From contig JAWZYV010012274.1 of assembly GCA_038373885.1 (NCBI GenBank), positions 1,364,001-1,428,000 of the forward strand: a DNA stretch of 64,000 nucleotides. The letters are read 5' to 3'. A model generated the notes under the pieces. That model saw only the letters and a program-made list of their open reading frames with translations, was not told the origin of the DNA and ran no database searches. Of the stretch, positions 35,494 to 45,866 are shown one piece after another. The stretch comes from Cheiracanthium punctorium (lineage: Eukaryota; Arthropoda; Arachnida; Araneae; Cheiracanthiidae). Position numbers and translations under genes: made by a program. Each line of letters starts with the position of its first letter. The first letter of the stretch is position 1.

Positions 35494-36319
35494 AAATCAT
35501 TTAAAAACAGGTTAAAAACACATTAAAATCCGCATGCAGCACTATCGGTGGCAGCCACCACCTTCTTCAGCACAGGTCTTGGTTCCAAATGGCCAGCTCT
35601 CTTCCTCAGCAGGGCGTTCCACCCAGGATCGATCTGCGCATGCGTCATATCATTCACAGCGCCATCTGTGGTCATAATCTGTAGGGCTTCCATATTTAGG
35701 GCATAATGACTGTTTTTGTAATTGGCGAGTTTTTGGCTATTGTTAAAGTTGATTTCTATGGGGTGTTCCTGGGCTATTTTTGCGAGGGCAGTAGTGGTTT
35801 TATTGAATTTAATGTCAGTTTGATGTTCCTTTTTTGCGAGGGCAGTAGTGGTTTTATTGAATTTAATGTCAGTTTGATGTTCCTTTTTGGAAAGGAACAT
35901 CAATTCCTTTTGAAAAAGGTTCCTTTGAAAAGATTCTTTTGAAAGGTTCGCAAAGGTTCCTTTGAAAAGGCAAATTCTTCGCAAAGGTTCCTTTGAAAAG
36001 ATTCCTTTTGAAAAAGGTTTGATGTTCCTTTTGAAAAAGGAACATCAAACTGACATTAAATTCAATAAAACCACTACTGCCCTCGCACAATTACAAAAAC
36101 AGTCATTATGCCCTAAATATGGAAGCCCTACAGATTATGACCACAGATGGCGCTGTGAATGATATGACGCATGCGCAGATCGATCCTGGGTGGAACGCCC
36201 TGCTGAGGAAGAGAGCTGGCCATTTGGAACCAAGACCTGTGCTGAAGAAGGTGGTGGCTGCCACCGATAGTGCTACATGCGGATTTTAATGTGTTTTTAA
36301 CCTGTTTTTAAATGATTTT
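35494..36319. repeat. Fold-back (palindromic) repeat
   Basis: 35494-35733 and about 36085-36319 are near-identical inverted arms of about 235 bases; the join at the inner side is complex. The inner part has two tandem copies of a 55-base unit (35779-35833 and 35834-35882) matched by one inverted copy at 36039-36088, plus many nested CCTTTTGAAAAAGG short palindromes. The left arm holds a 60-base stretch missing from the right. The direct repeat TGTAATCTAAAT flanks the structure (about 35487-35498 and 36346-36357) and may be a target duplication. Confidence 0.8.
35523..35984 (-). CDS. Unrecognised ORF in the fold-back repeat
   Basis: A 153-codon minus-strand frame. The first half encodes degenerate repeats (two copies of KKEHQTDIKFNKTTTALA). 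The second half is less repetitive, with KNSHYALNMEALQIMTTDG and WNALLRKRAGHLEPRPVLKK. The right arm encodes almost the same C-terminal segment on the plus strand, with one Ala-to-Thr change near the end. I recognise no domain. It may be a fragment of a transposon-encoded protein captured in a fold-back. Confidence 0.25.
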   Translation of the reverse strand: MRRICLFKGTFANLSKESFQRNLFQKELMFLSKKEHQTDIKFNKTTTALAKKEHQTDIKFNKTTTALAKIAQEHPIEINFNNSQKLANYKNSHYALNMEALQIMTTDGAVNDMTHAQIDPGWNALLRKRAGHLEPRPVLKKVVAATDSAACGF

Positions 36320-36521
36320 AACGATCCGTCACTTTGCTTTTAAATTGTAATCTAAATTTTTCGCTAACTTCCCAATCTCCAAGTGAACAGAAATATTTCA
36401 TACTAATTTTTCTCTTAGCGAACATTCATGAATCGATTATAAAAAGTTTCCATTTTAGGTTTTAAATTTTTTAATTCACGCTTTTAACTATTTTACTGAT
36501 TAGTTCAAGACTAGGAAGGCG

Positions 36522-36527
36522 AGGGAC
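36522..36527. other. 6-bp target-site duplication, left copy
   Basis: AGGGAC directly precedes the AGTAGT terminus and is repeated at 49151-49156. Confidence 0.85.
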
Positions 36528-36554
36528 AGTAGTAAGGGCAGGCTTGTATGCGGC

Positions 36555-36622
36555 GGAAGTGACGTCATGAAGGGGGCGTGGCTATGACGTCATAGGGGGC
36601 GTGGCCGGAAGTGACGTCACGA
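36555..36622. promoter_or_regulatory. Terminal cluster of three CRE sites and two GC boxes (left)
   Basis: TGACGTCA occurs at 36560-36567, 36585-36592 and 36612-36619. GGGGGCGTGGC lies between each pair. Perfect CRE/ATF palindromes alternating with GC/KLF-type boxes look like a compact enhancer or promoter, or repeated protein-binding sites at the element tip. The function is inferred. Confidence 0.55.
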
Positions 36623-37105
36623 GTGGAGTTGAGCTGTTTTCCTCCTTTTGGTTGAGTGGTTTCCCTCCTGGATGGTTGAGTTGTTTACTTCCTGGATGTG
36701 ATGTCTGCTATTAGTTTCGTTTTTATTTTCGTGAAAGGTTACGAGGGTATTTCTTTACAGGGTGGCAACACCGAATTTCTTTTCACGGGAATGGCAACGG
36801 GGTTTAGTTTCGGTATGGGACTTAGAATTTTTCGCAGAATCTTTGGCCAGAATTGTACAATTTGCTTTTAATTTATTTTAATTAATTTTAGTGCTGCCAT
36901 CTTGTGTTATGTTTAGGAACTACCTTTTTTTTGGAATGGGACTTAGAATCTTTTAGTGCTTGGAACTGATTTTAATGATTTATTTAATTACTGAATTTTA
37001 GTTAATTTATTTAATTAATTAATGTTAGTGCTGCCATCTATTATTGAATTTTAGAAATAATTTATGGACTTGGATTTATTTGTAAAAATTATTTTATTTT
37101 TACTT

Positions 37106-37183
37106 GTCGGCAGTGGGACTCGAACCCCGCATTAATGGGTCCGCAGTCCGAAGCCCTATCAACCTGGCTAGTCGGGGCCCGAC
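37106..37183 (-). tRNA. tRNA-like sequence in the left arm
   Basis: On the minus strand a good Pol III A box (TAGCCAGGTTGATAGGGC) is followed at tRNA spacing by a perfect B box GGTTCGAGTCC. The outer GTCGG and CCGAC can pair as a partial acceptor stem. The anticodon and T stems pair poorly, so this is a tRNA pseudogene or tRNA-like RNA rather than a clear functional tRNA, and no anticodon is assigned. Confidence 0.4.
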
Positions 37184-37734
37184 TTAACACCGCTAAAGAT
37201 TGAAGTGTCTTTTAGTTTCGGAATGGGGGACTTCGGAAAAATTTTCGCTGATAACATGCGGACTTGTGATTTTTTCTAGAAAGTGCACGCGGGAACGAGT
37301 GTAAAACGAGTTGTAGTTAATTAGTAATTAATTAGTAAATAATTATTGTCGTTTTTTTCTCGAGAGTTACACATGGTAACGAGTGTGTATTGGTAAATTA
37401 AAATAGCTTAATTAAGACAACTAGTTATTCCTGAGTGTGAATGAAAAACCACGTGACAGTCTTCATGCGCAGAATTAATTAACTATATTTCATTAATTAA
37501 TAAGTGCGATTGAATCTGTACGTTACTTGACTTAATACATTTCCCCACACCCACGTGGCTATCTTTATTGCGTGGAATTAATTAAAACTATTTAATTAAT
37601 TAACCTCTTTGATTTATTATTAATGCAACATTGAAATTAATTAAACCAATTACCGTGTTAGCATATTAATAATCTGTATTAAGAGTGATAATTAATTAAT
37701 GTGGTGTATCTACTATCGACTGTAATGTACGTGT

Positions 37735-37977
37735 TTAATATTCATCGAAAAGAAAATCGCTAAGTCCGAAGTAACCACGTGTTTTTTGTATTGCATCATC
37801 TGCTTGCTGTAACGCGTTCCCAACATGACGGTTCGAAACCCCTCCGGGGGGTGGATCTGTTGACAACACTGTCTGCTCGGAGGCGTGGCTACCGACTGCG
37901 CTGGCCAATCGCGGAGGGGATTTTGTTAGACGGAAGGGTTGAGTTGGTTTTCTTGTAATATTTGGAGTGAATGGCAA
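37735..37977 (-). CDS. Doubtful 80-codon ORF divergent from the ALKBH2-like gene
   Basis: Runs away from the dioxygenase gene across a less AT-rich block holding an inverted CCAAT box (GATTGGCC) and GC boxes, so the block may simply be the promoter. The matching frame in the right arm (47700-47882) is cut to 60 codons by one extra G in a homopolymer, arguing against strong coding constraint. No motif recognised. Confidence 0.2.
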   Translation of the reverse strand: MPFTPNITRKPTQPFRLTKSPPRLASAVGSHASEQTVLSTDPPPGGVSNRHVGNALQQADDAIQKTRGYFGLSDFLFDEY

Positions 37978-38156
37978 CAGTGCGAGTGGGAAAAATTTTA
38001 CATTCCGAGATTGGCAACACCCTGTGTATCTCAGTTGCTGATATTTATTTGGTGTGTTTTGGTGAGATTTCCTGGAACTTCCAAGTGTTGGAGAATCCAG
38101 TAGCTTTTTTTTTTCTTCTGTTTTACCATTGATTATTTTGTTTTAATCATCAGAAA

Positions 38157-38879
38157 ATGAAACGTACTACGCATTTTTCAACAGAAGGAAATGTTTGTAA
38201 GAAAGCAGCAAACATTTCTAAAGATGCGGGGGCAATGGAAGACGGACTTAATCTTGTGATTCACGAAAACGTGTTTAATTCTTCCGATGAAATTTTTCAA
38301 AGACTGGAAAAGGAAATCTCTTATCTGCCGCCAGAACAAAGTCAAGTTTTAATTAAGAACAAAGCCTATCCTATTGCCAGAAAGATTGCTGCTTTTGGAA
38401 ATATCAACGTGTGTTACACTTTTTCAGGGCTGACCTTACAAAGCGATCCTTGGTCACCCCTCCTTCAAGAACTCAAAGAGGGTGTAGAGAAACTGACTGG
38501 ACTGGATTTTAACTTTGTTCTTGTTAATCGTTACGAGAATGGAAATGACTGCATAGGACAACATAAAGACGATGAATCAGATTTACAAGATAATTATCCT
38601 ATATGCTCTCTCAGTTTTGGAGAAACACGTACTATGGTGTTTAAGAGACCCAAGTATGCTACTAAAAGGATCGAATTAAAATCAAATACGCTCTTAACTA
38701 TGAACCCTCCCACGAACAAAACATGGACCCATGGAATTCCGCGACAAAAAAATAGAATGGGTGTACGTGTGAGTCTTACTTTTAGAAAGATGAAAACAAC
38801 GCATTCTCAAGACAAGCGAAGAAGAATAGATACTGCAAGTGTAGAAGACGTAGCCAAGAAGATCAGGAGACAATCCTAA
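38157..38879 (+). CDS. ALKBH2-like: ALKBH2-like Fe(II)/2-oxoglutarate dioxygenase, left copy
   Basis: 240 residues in one exon. The double-stranded beta-helix core is complete: the iron ligands are H136-x-D138 (QHKDDE) and H192 (TWTHGIP), and the 2-oxoglutarate-binding RxxxxxR is R204-R210 in RVSLTFR. The segments YTFSGLTL (about 87-94) with PW, and FNFVLVNRYENG (118-129), match the ALKBH2/3 branch. The family oxidatively removes alkyl lesions (1-methyladenine, 3-methylcytosine) from DNA, ALKBH2 preferring duplex DNA. A basic C-terminal tail with KRRR could be a nuclear signal. Length is close to the cellular enzyme. All key residues are intact, implying selection or recent acquisition. TAA is followed one base later by a consensus donor, GTAAGT. 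Confidence 0.92.
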   Translation: MKRTTHFSTEGNVCKKAANISKDAGAMEDGLNLVIHENVFNSSDEIFQRLEKEISYLPPEQSQVLIKNKAYPIARKIAAFGNINVCYTFSGLTLQSDPWSPLLQELKEGVEKLTGLDFNFVLVNRYENGNDCIGQHKDDESDLQDNYPICSLSFGETRTMVFKRPKYATKRIELKSNTLLTMNPPTNKTWTHGIPRQKNRMGVRVSLTFRKMKTTHSQDKRRRIDTASVEDVAKKIRRQS

Positions 38880-38880
38880 T

Positions 38881-38972
38881 GTAAGTACCTAATTTCTGTT
38901 TATGAAAATTACTCTCAATTTTTAACATATCTGAAACATAACTTTATTGTTTCTTTTATTTTTTTTTTTCAG
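38881..38972 (+). other. Probable 92-bp intron between the two cargo ORFs (left)
   Basis: GTAAGTACC at 38881 and a T-rich tract ending TTTTTTTTCAG at 38972 are strong donor and acceptor signals. The donor starts one base after the dioxygenase stop, so splicing would not change that protein and may instead serve a transcript expressing the downstream ORF. Confidence 0.55.
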
Positions 38973-39008
38973 AGTTTGGTGTTTTTGGAAGACGAAATAC
39001 CTGACGGA

Positions 39009-39810
39009 ATGATCTACATAGGAGATTCGGTGTTTGTGTATTCTAACCACGTTTAAAGGAGCTGTAGAAGTACACATAAGACGATTTACAAAGTTTTCAA
39101 AGAAATTCTACGCGTCCAAGGAAGGCATAACCATTCATCCTGAATGGATTGAGCTTATAATGTACAGAACTACTTTACCCAAAACTTCCGACGATCTAAC
39201 AGGTTTATCCAAGGCTACTACGCATCAAATAACATTCGATAGCCCTGACTTCGAGAATTTTACGTTCACTACGAACAAAACAACGGAGAATGGTAAGATT
39301 TTTAGTAAAAGTATTACTTTATCTTTCCATCAGTGGACTGAAATGAACGATAAACACAACTTTATCACTTCAGCTACATTAGATAAAATTTACAGTTCTA
39401 TGGACTTTTTAAACGCTTATAAGGCTTTTGAGGAAAGACATATTGAAGAGCACTTACCCGCTTCGATAGATGTGAGCCTGGCTACACGGTATCTTTTAAA
39501 GATTCTTCGAGATTCTGTGCGCGATTGCATAAAAGACAACGCAGATTTAAAAGATGCAGCATCGTTGGCTGAAGAGCTATGGGTTCATAAAGTTGAAACA
39601 TTCGACTCAGTAGCAATAATGCTCGATGTGCATGAAATTGCTAATAGGTTTTACGACAGAATATGGGAACATACAGACAATTTATTACTGATTAAACCTG
39701 CAATGTATATTACTATAAAATTTTTAAAGGATGTGCGATTACAAGATGTGTTGAGAGAGAGTGGGATATACTGTGTAACCCAGATACCTTTGAATACTAC
39801 GAAGATTTAG
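39009..39810 (+). CDS. PC4-like (p15 ssDNA-binding fold) protein, left copy, with an in-frame break
   Basis: An ATG at 39009 opens a 15-codon frame (MIYIGDSVFVYSNHV) that stops at TAA 39054. The next frame, starting at 39057 or before, runs 250 further codons to a TAG at 39808. Across the junction the order GDSVFV..., VEVHIRRF, then SKEGITIHPEWIELI matches the PC4/Sub1 pattern (strand, IR.Y/F, KGI.L...W). A second, weaker match, FSKSITLSFHQWTEM, lies about 80 residues on. The C-terminal 150 residues are helical-looking and unrecognised. PC4-fold proteins bind single-stranded DNA and act in transcription or repair. The family call is from motifs only. AATAAA at 39858 suits polyadenylation. Confidence 0.5.
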
Positions 39811-39857
39811 AGTAAATCATCTTTTGTATATTGTTTTATTTGTTATATATTGACTCT

Positions 39858-39863
39858 AATAAA
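39858..39863 (+). terminator. Polyadenylation signal for the cargo genes (left)
   Basis: AATAAA 48 bases after the PC4-like stop, followed by T-rich sequence. The mirror copy is at 45814-45819. Confidence 0.55.
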
Positions 39864-40337
39864 AATATTTATATTCATTTTTTTGTTTTTATTTTTTAAT
39901 TCATTCTTCTGACACATATATATTATTTTATGTTAAAAAAAATACCTTATCATTTTGGTTAATTTCTGTTACTATACAAATAGGAGAGAATTTTTGCGCG
40001 CTTTGAAAGTAGAAACATACACTCGTGCTTTTACATTCTCGCCCCAAATGCACTTATTCACACACGTCTACTAAAACACATACAAATACTTACCAAAACA
40101 CACATACGCACTTTGTACAGAAATACGTATCTGTATCATAGGTCTAAAAAATTCATATAAGGTATATCCAGACACACTTTACAGATATTAACACACCTAA
40201 GGTATTTGACATAATGCATTTATTGAATACATAACGGTAAAAAACTCCAAATACATGTCGAACGCACTTAAATACATACATTTTTCCAAACACACATACG
40301 TACACACTTAATAATATACAAATAAAAAAAAAGTTCA

Positions 40338-40515
40338 GAAATTTTTGAAACTGATTTGATAAATTCTGAAATGGTTTTTGAGAAGTTGAAAAAGTTTTGA
40401 TGAATTTGAAAAAGATTTGGATTAATTCTGATACGGTTTTTGAGAAGTTGAAAAAGTTTTGATAAATTTGAAAAAAATTTGATAAATTCTGAAACGGTTT
40501 TTGAAAAGTTGAAAA
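40338..40515. repeat. Minisatellite in the left arm, unit about 60-66 bp
   Basis: About three units sharing GGTTTTTGAGAAGTTGAAAA and ATTTGAAAAA.ATTTG blocks. It gives rise to a 111-codon Phe/Lys/Asn-rich minus-strand frame (40268-40603) that I regard as a repeat artefact. Confidence 0.7.
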
Positions 40516-41770
40516 ATTTCTTAAACCTTTTAATTTTTCTTATCATTAGTTGACAATCTCTGCACGAAAAATATTTTCTACTATTTATTTTCTTACTGAA
40601 CATATTTTAATATAATATTTATTTACTTATTTTTACTTTTTCATTTTTTTCAAAAAATTAATTCTTGTTAAGGTCAGTGTTTAGTTACATGGTTTTTTTT
40701 CTACAGATACTATTTATTTATTTACTTTTACTTAAGATTTTAAAAATATTTATGTATATATTTAGGAATTGTGTAGATTTTTCTTCTGTACTTATATACA
40801 GCTTGTATACATATTTTACGTTCCTTTTTTTTAACAATTCACCAAAGTTAGATGTCTAGATATCCAAATATTTTTTTTAAAAAAGGTAAAATAATTGACT
40901 AAATATGTGACCGATTTTCCTATTCTTAAGCAAAACACTTGCACGCCTATTGCGTATTTATAACTTAGAAATAACATAATTATATGTAAAAAAAAAAAAA
41001 AAAAGCGGACATACCTGTTTAACATTCAGGTACTAAAATACCTACAATTACCCTATTGACCATAGAATTTGCATCACATTTTTACCAACACATACACAAG
41101 AGTTCAGAAATACTAACAGAGGTGTAGAGGCAGATGCACATATTTACTTATTATGCACATATGATAGTACATAAACTGAGAAAATTGGGAAACTTTTTCC
41201 CCTCAATATTTGCCAGAGGTATTAAGGGGAAAAAATGAAAATTGTCAGTGAAGATACATTTTATTATTGTAAGTAAACTTCTTTTTTGTTGTTGTTTGGT
41301 GAAACTTTTTAAGTAAAGATACTCTAATGTAGTTAGAGATACAATCATATGTTAGAAGTACAAAGGAGAAAATTGAGAAAAATTCGGCAAGTTTTTTTTT
41401 TAATAATACTATTTTTTATGGTAACGCATATAAGTTATTAGTTATTAAATTGAAGAACAGCAAACCGAAATCAAGTACAATTGTAAAAATGTACAAAATG
41501 AAAAAATGACAAGAATTTCAAATTGCCAAGTACTGATAACTTCTTATTTATGATTTTTTATTGAAAAGAGATTTTAAAATAACAGAGATTTTTCGAATGA
41601 GTGTTATAATATTTGATTATGTAATTTAAAAACTATCTAACGTAACTTTTTTACATTCCTTTCTGCATTACATTTTCTCTAATAGCAGTTTTATACCAGG
41701 AATTTAAAATAACGAAGTTCTAAGAGAAACTTTTTTTTAACAAAAAACAGAACATCAAATGCAAAATTTA

Positions 41771-42502
41771 AGCAAAAAAACATTTTTTCAACGTATAGCT
41801 CAAACGTATCCCATACATAGCATACCCCTTATAGTGTGGGCTACGACGATGTTCTGTTTAATACACAATTTTCTTCAACTGTGAGAATTATACGCAACAT
41901 ACCAAATAACACGGGACTAATAACATGCAAAACATGGCAAATTTCATGAGTTGATAACCCTTTGCGCACATTATTATTATTTTTTTTTTTTTTTGCAGAA
42001 ATAAATTGATTGGAAGGAACGTAGTTTTTAGAAGAGATGGTACTTATATTTCCTTCTTTACGTGTTCCGATGGTAGTAAGTTCTTAAAGAATGATGAACT
42101 TGGAGTAATTTTCTTGGTAAATCAATGGTAAGAAATGGTAAATCAATAATTTTTTTCTAAGAAAATTACTCCAAGTTCATCATTCTTTAAGAACTTACTA
42201 CCATCGGAACACGTAAAGAAGGAAATATAAGTACCATCTCTTCTAAAAACTACGTTCCTTCCAATCAATTTATTTCTGAAAAAAAAATAATAATAATAAT
42301 AATGTGCGCAAAGGGTTATCAACTCATGAAATTTGCCATGTTTTACATGTTATTAGTCCCGTGTTATTTGGTATGTTGCGTATAATTCTCACAGTTGAAG
42401 AAAATTGTGTATTAAACAGAACATCGTCGTAGCCCACACTATAAGGGGTATGCTATGTATGGGATACGTTTGAGCTATACGTTGAAAAAATGTTTTTTTG
42501 CT
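41771..42502. repeat. Inner palindrome in the element core
   Basis: Arms 41771-42116 and 42159-42502 are inverted copies with small differences, mainly in an (ATT)n/poly-T run, around a 42-base spacer. The left arm of this palindrome abuts the left giant arm without a spacer. Confidence 0.85.
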
Positions 42503-43905
42503 GAAAATTCTGTTTGTTTATCGCCAATATATATATAAAAAATACTAATCGTTAAGGCTAAAAAAAGGTAAATTTTTGTGGGATAACTTTTGGGGGCGAT
42601 AAGAGTTGTAAAAGAAATGTGTCCTTTTTGCTAAAATATGTAAAATATACTAATGCCGGTCGTTAAAGCTAAAAAGGTACATTTTTGCAGCTGCAAATTA
42701 ACTGTTATTTGAGAAAAAGTTCATATCATCCAAAAGTACGCAAAGTCCATAATTTAAAGCAGTCTTGTAAAAAAAAAAAAAAAAATGTCCGAAGTAAGTT
42801 TACTTGGTATTTCTAAAAAGAAAAACAAAAAACTGTTGCTTACCCTAAGATTTCCTGATGCGATTAAGAAATGGTAAATCAATTATTTTTGAAAATTACT
42901 CCAAGTTCGTTATACTTTAAGAACTTACTAAGATTGGAACACGTAAAGAAAAAATATAAGTACCATCTCTTCTAAAAACAACTAAGTTCCTTCCGATCAA
43001 TGTATTTCTAAAAAAAAAAAAAAAGAATGTGCGCAAAACGTTATCAACTCATGAAATATGCCAAGTTTTACATATTATTAGGCCTGTGTTATTTGGAATG
43101 TTGCGTATAATTTTCAAAGTTGAAGAAAATTGAGTATTAAATAGAGTACTTCCACATTTGGAAAATCCTGAAATAAATTTTGTTACTTCTGAAATCACAT
43201 CTAAGTCCTGTCACCACTTCGTAAAAATGGATCTGGTTCATTTACTTGATATTATTGAAAACGAAAAATAAATTGTTTTTCCCCTAATTTTTTGAAAAAT
43301 GTTCGAAAATTTCACAATGTCCAGCCAACAAATATTTTATAAAAGGAAAGCTCATACATCTGAATTAAAGTATTCTGTTTCTCATTGAACAAGTAATCAA
43401 GGTCTTACCTTTCAAGAACATTCAAGGTAGGTTCCGATCTCTCAGCTTACATTTTTTGAAAAATTCAAAGACCCTAAATCGAGTAATTATTGCTATTGAG
43501 ACTCTAAACACAGTGCATTATAGGATTAATGGTTAAGTATTCCGATGTTACTGAATATTGTGAAGAAACAACAGATTAATGAGCTTAATCAAATGAAAGG
43601 ATTAAGATTTAATTACCTATAAGCCTTGTTGATTTTATAATTTTCCACTTCACAGTATTAATATTTAGGAGATAAGCACACAAAAAACGATATATCTCTA
43701 CTTCATATTCTTTCAACACAGTAGAATTTCAAAGGTACTTAACATATACTTATCAAGATCCTTACAAAATTTTTATTTCACGTTAGAAACCTTCTATCGC
43801 AAGTTGAAAATTACTTTTGTTAGTAAGAAATTGTGAATGTTATGACATGTAAATTTTGCATTTGATGTTCTGTTTTTTGTAAAAAAAAGTGAATGTTATG
43901 ATATG
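42503..43905. other. Unique core of the Maverick-like element, no gene found
   Basis: No open frame of 60 codons or more. Apart from the third module copy, a poly-A run (about 42769-42785) and the 43836-43935 tandem duplication, I see no structure. The usual Maverick core genes are absent. Confidence 0.6.
42870..43147 (+). repeat. Diverged third copy of the inner-palindrome module
   Basis: Direct copy of about 42130-42415. Shared blocks include TAAGAACTTACTA, GTGCGCAAA, TATCAACTCATGAAAT and TGTTGCGTATAATT, with clear substitutions. It is older than the palindrome pair, so the module existed before the inversion. Confidence 0.75.
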
Positions 43906-45161
43906 TAAATTTTGCATTTGATGTTCTGTTTTTTGTTAAAAAAAAGTTTCTCTTAGAACTTCGTTATTTTAAATTCCTGGTATAAAACTGCTATTAGAGA
44001 AAATGTAATGCAGAAAGGAATGTAAAAAAGTTACGTTAGATAGTTTTTAAATTACATAATCAAATATTATAACACTCATTCGAAAAATCTCTGTTATTTT
44101 AAAATCTCTTTTCAATAAAAAATCATAAATAAGAAGTTATCAGTACTTGGCAATTTGAAATTCTTGTCATTTTTTCATTTTGTACATTTTTACAATTGTA
44201 CTTGATTTCGGTTTGCTGTTCTTCAATTTAATAACTAATAACTTATATGCGTTACCATAAAAAATAGTATTATTAAAAAAAAAAACTTGCCGAATTTTTC
44301 TCAATTTTCTCCTTTGTACTTCTAACATATGATTGTATCTCTAACTACATTAGAGTATCTTTACTTAAAAAGTTTCACCAAACAACAACAAAAAAGAAGT
44401 TTACTTACAATAATAAAATGTATCTTCACTGACAATTTTCATTTTTTCCCCTTAATACCTCTGGCAAATATTGAGGGGAAAAAGTTTCCCAATTTTCTCA
44501 GTTTATGTACTATCATATGTGCATAATAAGTAAATATGTGCATCTGCCTCTACACCTCTGTTAGTATTTCTGAACTCTTGTGTATGTGTTGGTAAAAATG
44601 TGATGCAAATTCTATGGTCAATAGGGTAATTGTAGGTATTTTAGTACCTGAATGTTAAACAGGTATGTCCGCTTTTTTTTTTTTTTTTTACATATAATTA
44701 TGTTATTTCTAAGTTATAAATACGCAATAGGCGTGCAAGTGTTTTGCTTAAGAATAGGAAAATCGGTCACATATTTAGTCAATTATTTTACCTTTTTTAA
44801 AAAAAATATTTGGATATCTAGACATCTAACTTTGGTGAATTGTTAAAAAAAAGGAACGTAAAATATGTATACAAGCTGTATATAAGTACAGAAGAAAAAT
44901 CTACACAATTCCTAAATATATACATAAATATTTTTAAAATCTTAAGTAAAAGTAAATAAATAAATAGTATCTGTAGAAAAAAAACCATGTAACTAAACAC
45001 TGACCTTAACAAGAATTAATTTTTTGAAAAAAATGAAAAAGTAAAAATAAGTAAATAAATATTATATTAAAATATGTTCAGTAAGAAAATAAATAGTAGA
45101 AAATATTTTTCGTGCAGAGATTGTCAACTAATGATAAGAAAAATTAAAAGGTTTAAGAAAT

Positions 45162-45339
45162 TTTTCAACTTTTCAAAAACCGTTTCAGAATTTATCAAAT
45201 TTTTTTCAAATTTATCAAAACTTTTTCAACTTCTCAAAAACCGTATCAGAATTAATCCAAATCTTTTTCAAATTCATCAAAACTTTTTCAACTTCTCAAA
45301 AACCATTTCAGAATTTATCAAATCAGTTTCAAAAATTTC
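45162..45339. repeat. Minisatellite in the right arm
   Basis: Mirror of 40338-40515. Confidence 0.7.
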
Positions 45340-45813
45340 TGAACTTTTTTTTTATTTGTATATTATTAAGTGTGTACGTATGTGTGTTTGGAAAAATGTA
45401 TGTATTTAAGTGCGTTCGACATGTATTTGGAGTTTTTTACCGTTATGTATTCAATAAATGCATTATGTCAAATACCTTAGGTGTGTTAATATCTGTAAAG
45501 TGTGTCTGGATATACCTTATATGAATTTTTTAGACCTATGATACAGATACGTATTTCTGTACAAAGTGCGTATGTGTGTTTTGGTAAGTATTTGTATGTG
45601 TTTTAGTAGACGTGTGTGAATAAGTGCATTTGGGGCGAGAATGTAAAAGCACGAGTGTATGTTTCTACTTTCAAAGCGCGCAAAAATTCTCTCCTATTTG
45701 TATAGTAACAGAAATTAACCAAAATGATAAGGTATTTTTTTTAACATAAAATAATATATATGTGTCAGAAGAATGAATTAAAAAATAAAAACAAAAAAAT
45801 GAATATAAATATT

Positions 45814-45819
45814 TTTATT
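45814..45819 (-). terminator. Polyadenylation signal for the cargo genes (right)
   Basis: Mirror of the left-arm AATAAA. Confidence 0.55.
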
Positions 45820-45866
45820 AGAGTCAATATATAACAAATAAAACAATATACAAAAGATGATTTACT

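Larger units (their letters stand above)
36528..41770 (+). repeat. Left terminal inverted repeat arm (5243 bp)
   Basis: Inverse of 43906-49150 over its whole length as far as I can follow it. The inner boundary is after GCAAAATTTA at 41761-41770. Typical Maverick TIRs are a few hundred bases to about 1 kb, so this arm is exceptional. Confidence 0.85.

Noticed and set aside
35706..36162. Additional overlapping frames on both strands of the fold-back
   Set aside because: Mirror shadows of the one plausible ORF in the palindrome.
40268..40603. 111-codon Phe/Lys/Asn-rich frame in both giant arms
   Set aside because: Generated by a minisatellite; antisense to the cargo genes and of no recognised family.
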